From assembly GCF_003725545.1 (NCBI RefSeq), contig NZ_RJLN01000002.1, forward strand, positions 1 to 64,000: a stretch of DNA of 64,000 nucleotides. Reading direction: 5' to 3'. Of this stretch, positions 42,182 through 50,642 are shown one piece after another. Each line of letters opens with the position of its first letter. Positions within the stretch are counted from its first letter, which is position 1. Made by a program: the position numbers and the translations under genes. Source of the DNA: Micromonospora solifontis (GTDB lineage: Bacteria; Actinomycetota; Actinomycetes; Mycobacteriales; Micromonosporaceae). The notes below the pieces were generated by a model. The model worked only from the letters and a program-made list of their open reading frames with translations, ran no database searches and was not told the DNA's origin.

Positions 42182-43504
42182 GTGACCGACGAACCACCCC
42201 TGCGCCGTCGGGCCGCCGAAAGCCGTACGGGAGACGCCTCACCGCACCCGTCGCCGGCCGTCCCGGAGCCGGCGGACGCGGGGAGCGAACCGACCGCCGG
42301 CGGGCCCGTCCCGCTGACCGCTCCACGCGAGGGCACTCCCGCTCCGGTGGCCGCTCCGGCCCAGCTCGACGAGGTCGTGACCCGTTTCGCGGCCGGCACC
42401 GGCCCGGTGGCCCTGGACGCCGAGCGCGCCTCCGGATACCGCTACAGCCAGCGGGCGTACCTGGTGCAGCTGCGCCGGGCCGGCGCCGGCACCGTGCTGA
42501 TCGACCCGCTGCCGCTGCCCGACCTCTCCGCTCTGGACGCGGCGATCGCCGAGGCCGAGTGGGTGCTGCACGCGGCCAGCCAGGATCTGGCCTGCCTCGC
42601 CGAGCTGGGGTTGCGGCCCCGCCGCCTCTTCGACACCGAGCTGGCGGCCCGGCTGGCTGGCTTCGAGCGGGTCGGCCTGGCCGCGCTGACCGAGCAGCTC
42701 CTCGGCTACACGCTGGAGAAGCACCACTCGGCGGCGGACTGGTCCAGCCGGCCGTTGCCGGAGTCCTGGCTGACGTACGCGGCGCTGGACGTGGAGATGC
42801 TCGTCGACCTGCGCGACGCCCTCGACGAGGAGCTGCGCCGGCAGGGCAAGTCGGAGTGGGCGGCGGAGGAGTTCGCCGCGCTGGTCCGCAACGGCGCCCG
42901 GCCGCCCCGCACGCGCGCCGAGCCGTGGCGGCGCACCTCGGGGATCCACCGGGTACGCGGCGCGCGGGCGCAGGCCCGGGTGCGCTCGCTCTGGTACGCG
43001 CGGGACCAGATCGCCGCGCGGCGGGACGCCGCCCCCGGGCGGGTGCTGCCGGACTCGGCCATCGTGGCCGCCGCCGAGCTGGACCCGAAGGACGAGAAGA
43101 CCCTGCTGACCCTCCCCGGCTTCGGCGGTCGCTCGGTGCGCCGGCTGGCGCGTACCTGGCTGGCGGCCCTGGACGACGCGCGCCAGCTCCCGGACGACGC
43201 GCTGCCGGTGACCCCGGTGGTGGAGGGGCCGCCCCCGCCGCACCGGTGGGCGGAGCGGGACCCGGTGGCCGCGGGCCGGCTGGCCCGCTGCCGGGAGGTG
43301 GTGGTCGGCACGGCCGGCGCGCACGACCTCCCGCCGGAGAACCTGGTCGCGCCGGACTACATCCGTCGCCTCGCCTGGCAGCCCCCCGAGGAGATCACCG
43401 ACGAGAGCGTCGCGGAGGTGCTGCGTACCTTCGGCGCCCGCGAGTGGCAGATCACCCTCCTCCTCCCCGCCCTCACCCAAGCCCTCCACCTCCCAGCGTC
43501 CTGA
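42182..43504 (+). CDS. rnd: Ribonuclease D-like 3'-5' exoribonuclease with HRDC domain
   Basis: 440 residues from GTG 42182. After a disordered N-terminus (1-60) the DEDD exonuclease domain has ALDAERASGYRY (Asp79, Glu81), HAASQDLACL and the final Asp in TYAALDVEMLVDL. An HRDC-like helical domain follows (RDQIAARRDAAPGRVLPDSAI, LLTLPGFGGRSVRRLARTW). Such enzymes trim tRNA and other RNA 3' ends. Its place between DUF3000 and fadA recalls other actinobacterial genomes. An 18-bp inverted repeat lies 18 bp after the stop. Confidence 0.88.
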   Translation: MTDEPPLRRRAAESRTGDASPHPSPAVPEPADAGSEPTAGGPVPLTAPREGTPAPVAAPAQLDEVVTRFAAGTGPVALDAERASGYRYSQRAYLVQLRRAGAGTVLIDPLPLPDLSALDAAIAEAEWVLHAASQDLACLAELGLRPRRLFDTELAARLAGFERVGLAALTEQLLGYTLEKHHSAADWSSRPLPESWLTYAALDVEMLVDLRDALDEELRRQGKSEWAAEEFAALVRNGARPPRTRAEPWRRTSGIHRVRGARAQARVRSLWYARDQIAARRDAAPGRVLPDSAIVAAAELDPKDEKTLLTLPGFGGRSVRRLARTWLAALDDARQLPDDALPVTPVVEGPPPPHRWAERDPVAAGRLARCREVVVGTAGAHDLPPENLVAPDYIRRLAWQPPEEITDESVAEVLRTFGAREWQITLLLPALTQALHLPAS

Positions 43505-43521
43505 CCCCGACCTCCAGCGTC

Positions 43522-43576
43522 GATCATGAAGTTAGCGGCAGTTTCGGAGATCGACATCGCCGCCAACTTCATGATC
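43522..43576. repeat. Palindromic element with GATCATGAAGTT arms
   Basis: Arms of 18 bp (43522-43539 and 43559-43576, one mismatch) begin GATCATGAAGTT and enclose a 19-nt loop. It is AT-richer than its surroundings and lies between the RNase D and fadA genes. It may be a terminator for the former or a member of a dispersed intergenic palindrome family. A G-rich stretch follows (43581-43640). Confidence 0.65.
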
Positions 43577-43761
43577 AACCGGGCGGTGGGGGCGGCGGTG
43601 GGTGGGGGGTGCGGGGTGGGGTGGGACACATGGGGGGTGGTGACGGGGTTGGTTACTGGCGAGTAGCATCCGGGGAAATGCCAGTGCCGGCGGCCTTCAT
43701 CCGGCCGCCGCGCCGGGAGACGGCGCGGACGCCGGATCTATGGCCGAAAAGGAGGCTCCAA

Positions 43762-44958
43762 GTGCCCCGTGAAGTTCGGGATGTCGTCTTCGTCGACGGC
43801 GTCCGCACCCCGTTCGGCAAGGCGGGTGGCATGTACGCCAACACCCGCGCCGACGACCTGGTGATCCGCTGCATCCGCGAGCTGATGCGGCGTAACCCGC
43901 AGCTGCCGCCGGAGCGGGTCGAGGAGGTCGCCATCGCGGCCACCACCCAGATCGGCGACCAGGGCCTGACCATCGGCCGCACCGCGGCCCTACTGGCCGG
44001 CCTGCCCAAGACCGTGCCCGGCTTCGCCATCGACCGGATGTGCGCCGGCGCGATGACCGCGGTCACCACGGTGGCCAGCGGCATCGCCATGGGCGCGTAC
44101 GACGTGGCCATCGCCGGCGGCGTCGAGCACATGGGCCGCCACCCGATGGGTGAGGGCGTCGACCCCAACCCGCGGATCATCGCGGAGAAGCTGGTCGACC
44201 CGTCCGCCCTGGTCATGGGGGCCACCGCGGAGAACCTGCACGACCGGGTCCCGCACATCACCAAGGAGCGCACCGACGCGTTCGCGCTCGCCTCGCAGCA
44301 GAAGACCGCCAAGGCGTACGCCAACGGCAAGCTCCAGGGCGACCTGGTGCCGGTCGCCATCCGGGACGAGGCGAACGGCTGGGGCCTGGCCAGCGTGGAC
44401 GAGGCTCCCCGGGACACCTCGATGGAGAAGCTGGCCACCCTGAAGACCCCGTTCCGCCCGCACGGCAAGGTCACCGCGGGCAACGCGGCGGGCCTGAACG
44501 ACGGCGCCACCGCCGCGCTGGTCGTCGCCGAGGACACCGCCCGCGAACTGGGCCTGCCGATCGGCATGCGGCTGGTGTCGTACGGCTTCGTGGGCGTGGA
44601 GCCCGAGGTGATGGGCGTCGGCCCGATCCCGTCGACCGAGAAGGCGCTGCGGATCGCCGGCCTGAGCATCGACGACATCGGCCTGTTCGAGCTGAACGAG
44701 GCGTTCGCCGTGCAGGTGCTCGCCTTCCTCGACCACTTCGGCATCGCCGACGACGACCCGCGGGTCAACCCGTGGGGCGGCGCGATCGCCATCGGTCACC
44801 CGCTCGCCTCCTCGGGTGTCCGGCTGATGACCCAGCTGGCCCGGCAGTTCGCCGAGCACCCCGAGGTCCGCTACGGCCTCACCGCCATGTGCATCGGCAT
44901 CGGCATGGGCGGCACCGTGATCTGGGAGAACCCGCACTGGAAGGGTGGAGACAAGTGA
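43762..44958 (+). CDS. fadA: Acetyl-CoA acyltransferase (thiolase), FadA
   Basis: 398 residues from GTG 43762, with an excellent AAAAGGAGG ribosome site; the open frame extends far upstream but is not thiolase-like. Catalytic residues are clear: Cys94 (DRMCAGAM), His346 (IGHPLASSG) and Cys377 (AMCIGIGMG). It performs the last, thiolytic step of beta-oxidation. Its stop overlaps the fadB GTG, so the two subunits of the oxidation complex are made together. Confidence 0.95.
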   Translation: MPREVRDVVFVDGVRTPFGKAGGMYANTRADDLVIRCIRELMRRNPQLPPERVEEVAIAATTQIGDQGLTIGRTAALLAGLPKTVPGFAIDRMCAGAMTAVTTVASGIAMGAYDVAIAGGVEHMGRHPMGEGVDPNPRIIAEKLVDPSALVMGATAENLHDRVPHITKERTDAFALASQQKTAKAYANGKLQGDLVPVAIRDEANGWGLASVDEAPRDTSMEKLATLKTPFRPHGKVTAGNAAGLNDGATAALVVAEDTARELGLPIGMRLVSYGFVGVEPEVMGVGPIPSTEKALRIAGLSIDDIGLFELNEAFAVQVLAFLDHFGIADDDPRVNPWGGAIAIGHPLASSGVRLMTQLARQFAEHPEVRYGLTAMCIGIGMGGTVIWENPHWKGGDK

Positions 44959-47018
44959 GCCTCGCCGCACCGAACGAGGTCGTCACCAAGGCGCTGCTGC
45001 GCCAGGTGAACGTACCCGGGCTGGACCGTCCCGCCGCCCTGATCACCCTGGACAACGGGTTCGACCACACCAAGCCGAACACCTTCGGCCCGGGCGGCCT
45101 GACCAGCCTGGACGAGGCGATCACCGCTGCCCTCGCGGCGAACCCGGCGTTCATCGCGGTCACCGGCAAGCCGTACATCTTCTGCGTCGGCGCGGACATC
45201 ACCGGCCTGCCGCTGCTGGAGAGCCGCGAGCAGGCGCTGGAGATCGGCCGGCTCGGCCACCGGGTCTTCGCCCGGCTCAAGGACAGCGAGATCCCCACCT
45301 TCGCCTTCGTCAACGGCGCGGCGATGGGCGGCGGCCTGGAGCTGGCCCTGCACTGCCACTACCGGACGCTGTCGGCGGGCGCGGCGGCCCTGGCGCTGCC
45401 CGAGGTCTCGCTCGGCCTGGTCCCCGGCTGGGGCGGCACCCAGCTGCTGCCGAACCTGATCGGCATCCCGGCCGCGACCCAGGTGATCCTGCAGAACCCG
45501 CTGATGCAGAACAAGATGCTCAAGCCGAAGCAGGCGGCCGAGATGGGTGTCGCGGACGTGCTGCTGGAGCCGGCCGACTTCCTGGAGCGGTCCCTGGAGT
45601 GGGCGGCCGGCGTGGTCCGGGGCGAGGTCACCGTGACCCGGCCCGAGGTCGACAAGGACATGTGGGCGGGCGTGCTCTACTTCGCCCGGCAGACCCTCGA
45701 CCAGCGGCTGCACGGCGCGGTCCCGGCCGCGTACAAGGCGCTGGACCTGCTGGAGACGGCGAAGGACGCCGACTTCGCCACCGGCACCGCCGCGGAGGAC
45801 GAGGCCCTCGCCGACCTCATCTTCTCCGAGGAGCTGCGCAGCGGCCTGTACGCCTTCGACCTGGTGCAGCGGCGGGCCAAGCGGCCGGCCGGCGCGCCGG
45901 ACAAGGGCCTGGCCCGGCCGGTCACCAAGGTCGGCATCGTCGGCGCCGGCCTGATGGCCAGCCAGCTCGCCCTGCTCTTCGCCCGCCGCCTCCAGGTGCC
46001 GGTCGTCATGACCGACCTGGACCAGTCCCGGGTGGACAAGGGCGTCGGCTACGTGCACGCCCAGATCGAGAAGGCGGTCAGCAAGGGCCGGATGGACAAG
46101 GGCACCGCCGCCAAGCTGTACGGCCTGGTCAGCGGCTCGGTCGACAAGTCCGTCTTCGCCGACGCCGACTTCGTCATCGAGGCGGTCTTCGAGGACCTGG
46201 GCGTCAAGAAGCAGGTCTGGGCCGAGCTGGAGAAGATCGTCAAGCCGGAGGCGGTGCTCGCCACCAACACCAGCTCGCTGTCGGTCACCGCGATGGCGGA
46301 GGACCTGGAGCACCCGGAGCGGGTGGTCGGCTTCCACTTCTTCAACCCGGTCGCGGTGCTGCCGCTGCTGGAGATCGTCCGGGGCGAGCGGACCGACGAC
46401 GCCACCCTGGCCACCGCGTTCGCCGTCGGCAAGCAGCTGAAGAAGTCGTCGGTGCTGGTCAAGGATGCCCCGGCGTTCGTGGTCAACCGGCTGCTCACCC
46501 GCTTCCTCGGCACCGTCTTCGCCGCCGTCGACGCCGGCACCCCGCTGGACGTGGCGAACAGCGCACTGGACCCGCTGGGCCTGCCGATGCGCCCGCTCGC
46601 GCTGCTCCAGCTGGTCGGCCCGGCCGTGGCGTACCACGTGGGCGGCACCCTGCACGCCGCCTTCCCGGACCGGTTCGGGGTCAGCGAGAACCTGAAGCGG
46701 ATCGCCGACTCCGGCCAGCCGATCGTGGTCGACGACCAGATCAACGAGGAGGTCGCCAAGCTGCTCGTGGTCGGCGACCAGCCGCTCACCGCCGAGCAGG
46801 TCCGGCAGAACGCGCTGGACGCGCTGGCGCAGGAGATCCGGCTCATGCTCGACGAGGGCGTCGTCGCCGAGGCGCAGGACATCGACCTGTGCATGATCCT
46901 CGGCGCCGGCTGGCCGTTCCACCTGGGCGGCGTCACGCCGTACCTGGACCGGACCGGCACCGCCGAGCGGGTCACCGGCCGGCGGTTCCTGCCGCGCGGG
47001 ACGGCCAGCCTGCGCTGA
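44955..47018 (+). CDS. fadB: Enoyl-CoA hydratase / 3-hydroxyacyl-CoA dehydrogenase, FadB
   Basis: 687 residues from GTG 44955 overlapping the fadA stop. The crotonase domain (1 to about 300) shows GAAMGGGLELAL and LPEVSLGLVPGWGGTQLLP with the two expected Glu residues. The NAD-binding domain begins near residue 325 with VGIVGAGLMASQ; the usual third glycine of GxGxxG is Ala. The dehydrogenase motif VVGFHFFNPVAVLPLLEIV holds the catalytic His. It hydrates enoyl-CoA and oxidises the product, with FadA as partner. A large terminator follows. Confidence 0.95.
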   Translation: MSLAAPNEVVTKALLRQVNVPGLDRPAALITLDNGFDHTKPNTFGPGGLTSLDEAITAALAANPAFIAVTGKPYIFCVGADITGLPLLESREQALEIGRLGHRVFARLKDSEIPTFAFVNGAAMGGGLELALHCHYRTLSAGAAALALPEVSLGLVPGWGGTQLLPNLIGIPAATQVILQNPLMQNKMLKPKQAAEMGVADVLLEPADFLERSLEWAAGVVRGEVTVTRPEVDKDMWAGVLYFARQTLDQRLHGAVPAAYKALDLLETAKDADFATGTAAEDEALADLIFSEELRSGLYAFDLVQRRAKRPAGAPDKGLARPVTKVGIVGAGLMASQLALLFARRLQVPVVMTDLDQSRVDKGVGYVHAQIEKAVSKGRMDKGTAAKLYGLVSGSVDKSVFADADFVIEAVFEDLGVKKQVWAELEKIVKPEAVLATNTSSLSVTAMAEDLEHPERVVGFHFFNPVAVLPLLEIVRGERTDDATLATAFAVGKQLKKSSVLVKDAPAFVVNRLLTRFLGTVFAAVDAGTPLDVANSALDPLGLPMRPLALLQLVGPAVAYHVGGTLHAAFPDRFGVSENLKRIADSGQPIVVDDQINEEVAKLLVVGDQPLTAEQVRQNALDALAQEIRLMLDEGVVAEAQDIDLCMILGAGWPFHLGGVTPYLDRTGTAERVTGRRFLPRGTASLR

Positions 47019-47050
47019 CACCGCCCGCCTGAGCCATCGTCGCTCCCCCG

Positions 47051-47101
47051 CGATCGCGGTGGCCGGCCGTCCCACCCGACGGGGCCCGGCCACCGCGATC
47101 G
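47051..47101 (+). terminator. Long hairpin terminator after fadB
   Basis: A perfect 16-bp stem (47051-47066 with 47086-47101) encloses a 19-nt loop that itself contains a small CCGTC/GACGG hairpin. Confidence 0.8.
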
Positions 47102-47282
47102 TCGTCTCCGGCCAGCGGCGGCGGTGCCGGAATCGAACTGATGGGGACAGTCGAGGCACGACGGGCCGCCGGGTCACGACCGGGTTCCGATTTCGTCACC
47201 CCGGCCGATGGTGGACGACGCGGGGTTGGCCGGGCTGGCTACGATCACCCGTCCAGAGTCTTCACAGGAGCTGCCAACAAAC

Positions 47283-48028
47283 ATGTCTCAGCCCGGTTCC
47301 TACCCCCGCCCCCGCAGCAGCCCGGCGGTTACCCGCCGCCGCAGCAGCCGCAGTACGGCGGCGGATACCCGCCCCAGCAGCCCGGCCAGCCGTACGGCGC
47401 CGAGGCCGGCCAGCCCGGCTACGGCATGCCGGCCCAGCCGCCGAAGAAGAAGTCCAGCGCCGGCAAGATCCTGCTGATCGTGCTGGGCGTCGTGGTGCTG
47501 CTCTGCATCGGTGGCGGCACCGCCGTCTACCTCGCCACCAAGGACAAGGTGACCGAGGTCGTCGACGCCACCAAGACCCGGGTGGAGGCCCCGGCGACCC
47601 TGGCCGGCAAGCCCAAGGTGACCGAGCCGAAGCTCGTGGCCGCCGCGGAGCAGATGAAGTCGCAGATCCAGGGGGACGTGCCCGGGGCGACCAGCACGGT
47701 CGGCGCCTTCTACGGCGACCCGGCGAAGCAGGACCTGCTGATGATCGCTGGCGCGTCCGGCCTGATCGCCGACCCCAAGAAGGAACTGGACGACGCCACC
47801 AACGGCATCTCCAAGGACATGGGCGTGACCAACTTCAAGTCGGTCGAGCCGGGTCCGCTGGGCGGCGACGCCAAGTGCGGCGACGGCGAGACCTCGGGCG
47901 TGGACGTCGGCGTCTGCGTCTGGGCCGACAAGGGCAGCCTCGGCATGCTCCTCATCTACAACAAGCCGGCGAGCGAGCTGGAGAAGCAGTTCGTCACCAT
48001 GCGGGGCCAGATCGAGAAGCGGGACTGA
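47283..48028 (+). CDS. Proline-rich single-pass membrane protein with an apparent frameshift
   Basis: The natural N-terminus MSQPGSYP starts at ATG 47283, but the rest of the protein (PPQQPGGYPPPQQPQYGGGY...) is one frame over. The switch is in a C-rich run at 47303-47310, where one extra base would restore a single chain of about 249 residues. After the Pro/Gln/Tyr-rich segment there are a KKK motif, one transmembrane helix (ILLIVLGVVVLLCIGGGTAVYL) and an outer domain of about 170 residues with two Cys (DAKCGDG, GVCVWAD). Without the ATG frame no good start exists downstream. The gene is either truly broken or carries a sequencing error; the intact downstream frame favours the latter. Confidence 0.7.
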
Positions 48029-48048
48029 CCGCTACCCCGAGCCCGGAG

Positions 48049-48078
48049 ACCGGCCCCCGCCGCGCGGCGGGGGCCGGT
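48049..48078. terminator. Bidirectional terminator between convergent genes
   Basis: A perfect 14-bp inverted repeat (48049-48062 with 48065-48078) separated by 2 nt. It lies 20 bp after the + strand stop and 13 bp after the - strand VOC gene stop. Confidence 0.75.
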
Positions 48079-48091
48079 CCGCGTATCCGGG

Positions 48092-48481
48092 TCAGGCCGG
48101 GGCGGCGGCCCGTTCCGCGGGGCTACGGCAGACGCAGAACTCGTTCCCCTCGGGGTCGGCCAGCACCACCCAGCCGGTGCCGTCCGGCCGCCGCCGGTCG
48201 GCGACCAGGGTCGCGCCGAGCCCGCGCAGCCGCTCGACCTCGGCATCCCGGGTCCCCTCGGCGGCGTGCACGTCGAGGTGGAACGCGCCCTTGCGGTGCC
48301 GCTCCCCCACCTGCACGAAGAGCAGGTCGGGGCCGTGTCCGTCGGGCGCGACCAGGACCGCCTCCGGGTCGCCGGGGTGGTCGTCGTCGTGCAGCTTCCG
48401 GTCGAGCACCCCCGCCCACCAACTGGCCAGGGCGTACGGGTCGTCACTCTCGACGGTGACGCAGTGGATCTGAGCACTCAC
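48092..48481 (-). CDS. VOC-superfamily (glyoxalase-like) protein
   Basis: 129 residues from GTG 48481, with AGGAGG upstream. IHCVTVESDDPYALASWWAGVLD and GWVVLADPEGNEFCVCRSP are the standard first and last strands of VOC domains, with a possible metal ligand His in FHLDVHAAEG. Members include dioxygenases, glyoxalases and resistance proteins. Nothing here identifies the substrate. Confidence 0.85.
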   Translation of the reverse strand: MSAQIHCVTVESDDPYALASWWAGVLDRKLHDDDHPGDPEAVLVAPDGHGPDLLFVQVGERHRKGAFHLDVHAAEGTRDAEVERLRGLGATLVADRRRPDGTGWVVLADPEGNEFCVCRSPAERAAAPA

Positions 48482-48605
48482 GGTGCTTTCCTCCTGATTG
48501 GAGTGCGCCCCGCTGGAACTCGATGACGTCAGCGGCGACCGGTGCGGGGCGCGGGAATGTTCACGGTGGACATCGACGGCACCCCCCTCCTGCGGCTCGG
48601 GCTGA

Positions 48606-48626
48606 CCGGCTGATCATGTCAGCCGG
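48606..48626 (-). terminator. Hairpin after the histidine kinase gene
   Basis: CCGGCTGA (48606-48613) pairs with 48619-48626 around a 5-nt loop, 28 bp beyond the kinase stop. Confidence 0.45.
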
Positions 48627-48653
48627 CCGGCCCCGGGCGCAAGGCCGGCCGCT

Positions 48654-49814
48654 TCAGGTGGCGGCCGGGGTGTCCGCCGACGGCAGCGTGACGGTCACCT
48701 CCAGGCCGCCGCCCGGCTGGGCGACCACCTTCACCGTGCCGCCGTGCGCGTCGCAGACCGCGCGGACGATGGAGAGACCGAGACCCGACCCGCGCGCCCC
48801 GGTCCGCTCCTGGCCACCCCGGCGGAACGGCTCGAACAGCCCTGGCACGTCGGCCTGGGCGACCTCGAAGCCGGTGTTGCCGACCACCAGCCAGGAGCGC
48901 CGGCCGTCGGTGCCGGTCCGCACCCAGAGCCGGCCCTGCAGGTGGTTGTAGCGGACCGCGTTCTCCACCAGGTTGCCGGCCAGCCGGTCGAGCAGGCCCG
49001 GGTCGCCGACCACTGGCGCCGGGCGCAGCGAGGTGTGCACCCGCAGGCCGATCCGCTCCACCTCCCGGGACATCGCCGACAGCGCGTTGGCGGTGCCCAC
49101 CGCGAGGTCGCACTCGGCCCGGCGGGCCAGCCGGCGGCCGGTCTGGGCCTCGCTGCGGGCCAGCACCAGCAGCGCGTCGACCAGGCCGTTGGCCCGCTCC
49201 GAGGCCTCCCGGACCACGGTCGCCATCCGGCGGTACTCGCCGATGTCCGCCTCGTCGTCGCTGAGGGTCACGTCGATCTCGGTCCGCATCACCGCGAGCG
49301 GGGTACGCAGCTCGTGCGAGGCGTTGGCGACGAAACGTTTCTGCGCCTCGAACGCGGCGGCGATCCGGTCCAGCATGGCGTCGAAGGTCTCGGCCAGCTC
49401 GGCCACCTCGTCGTCCGCACCGGACCAGCCGATCCGCTGGTCGAGGGTGGCCTCGCCGAGTCGCCGGGCGGTGGCGGTGACCTGGTGCAGCGGGCGCAGC
49501 GCCCGGCCGGCCACCGCGTACGCGCCGGCCACCCCGACCACGCTGATCGCCAGCAGCGCCGCCAGGCCCTTGACCAGCAGCTCCCGGGAGGCGCCGTCGA
49601 CGAGCTGCCGCTGCCACTGCCCGGCGTCCAGGGTGCGGCCGTCGGCCAGCACCACCGTGGTGCCGGGCAGCAGCTCGTCGGTGGGCCGCAACGCGTCGCG
49701 TACCAGCAGCCAGGCCAGCAGCACCAGGATCGCCCCGGCGCCGACCAGCAGCACCCCGTTGAGCAGGGTGAGCCGCAGCCGCAGGGTGGGCCGAGGCCAG
49801 CGCCGACCGCTCAC
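48654..49814 (-). CDS. Sensor histidine kinase
   Basis: 386 residues; GTG 49814 overlaps the response regulator stop (GTGA). Two transmembrane helices (about 16-40 and 85-108) flank a small outer domain of about 45 residues, too short for a large ligand. HAMP and dimerisation segments follow with the phosphorylated His167 in NASHELRTPLAVMRTEI, then N, G1 and G2 ATP-binding boxes (LVENAVRYNH, RGSGLGLSIVRAV). It is the partner of the OmpR-type regulator upstream. A peptide or envelope signal is plausible. Confidence 0.92.
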   Translation of the reverse strand: MSGRRWPRPTLRLRLTLLNGVLLVGAGAILVLLAWLLVRDALRPTDELLPGTTVVLADGRTLDAGQWQRQLVDGASRELLVKGLAALLAISVVGVAGAYAVAGRALRPLHQVTATARRLGEATLDQRIGWSGADDEVAELAETFDAMLDRIAAAFEAQKRFVANASHELRTPLAVMRTEIDVTLSDDEADIGEYRRMATVVREASERANGLVDALLVLARSEAQTGRRLARRAECDLAVGTANALSAMSREVERIGLRVHTSLRPAPVVGDPGLLDRLAGNLVENAVRYNHLQGRLWVRTGTDGRRSWLVVGNTGFEVAQADVPGLFEPFRRGGQERTGARGSGLGLSIVRAVCDAHGGTVKVVAQPGGGLEVTVTLPSADTPAAT

Positions 49815-50482
49815 CGTGCCACCTGGGCCAGCATCCGGTAGCCGGCCCCGACCACCGTCTCGATCAGCGGCGGGTCGCCCAGCTTCTTGCGCAACGTCAT
49901 CACGGTGACCCGGACGATGGTGGTGAACGGGTCGGTGTTCGCGTCCCAGACCCGTTCCAGCAGCTCCTCGCTGGAGACCACCGCGCCGCGCGCCTTGAGC
50001 AGCTCGGCCAGCACGCCGAACTCCTTGTTGGTCAGGTCGACCGGTGTCCCGCCCCGGGTGACCACCCGGCGGGCCGGGTCGAGCACCAGGTCGGCGACCT
50101 CGAACACCGGCGGGGCGGCCGGGGTGGCCCGCCTGCCGAGCGCCTGCACCCGGGCCACCAGCTCGTCGAAGGCGAACGGCTTGGGCAGGTAGTCGTCGGC
50201 GCCGAGCTGGAGGCCCTCGACCCGGTCGGCGACCGTGCCGCTGGCGGTCAGCATCAGCACCCGGGTCAGCGCCCCGGAGGCGGCCAGGTCGGCGCAGATC
50301 CGATCGCCGTGCACCCCGGGCAGGTCCCGGTCGAGGATCACCACGTCGTACCGGGTGACGAAGGCCGCCTCGTGCCCGGCGTCGCCGTCGTAGGCGACGT
50401 CCACGGCCATGCCGCGCTTGCGCAGCCCGCGCGCGATCGCGTCGGCGAGGTTCCGCTCGTCCTCGACCACCAGTACCCGCAT
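49811..50482 (-). CDS. OmpR-family response regulator
   Basis: 223 residues from ATG 50482 with GAGG upstream; a longer frame runs back to 50674 but is not receiver-like. The receiver has the acidic pair in VVEDER, phosphoacceptor Asp51 (VVILDRDLPG) and Lys in YLPKPF. The C-terminal winged helix contains LTNKEFGVLAELLKARGAVVSSEELLERVWD. It should bind DNA on phosphorylation by the coupled kinase. The divergent gene at 50643 is a natural target candidate. Confidence 0.93.
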   Translation of the reverse strand: MRVLVVEDERNLADAIARGLRKRGMAVDVAYDGDAGHEAAFVTRYDVVILDRDLPGVHGDRICADLAASGALTRVLMLTASGTVADRVEGLQLGADDYLPKPFAFDELVARVQALGRRATPAAPPVFEVADLVLDPARRVVTRGGTPVDLTNKEFGVLAELLKARGAVVSSEELLERVWDANTDPFTTIVRVTVMTLRKKLGDPPLIETVVGAGYRMLAQVAR

Positions 50483-50642
50483 CCCGGCCTCCCACCTCGT
50501 GACCTCCCGACAACCTAGTGCCGGCCACCAAACCAGCGTCCCTCGCCGTCGTTGCAAAGATCCTTCAGGTACGCGATGCTTCGCGGCATCCGTTGACATC
50601 CGCCCGGCCGCCGTGCCGGGCACCGAGCGGAGGGAGCACGCC

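Noticed and set aside
47141-47282. ATG 47141 as start of the proline-rich membrane protein in its downstream frame
   Set aside because: It would add a stretch of unlikely sequence, whereas ATG 47283 begins a natural N-terminus one frame off; a frameshift explains the data better.
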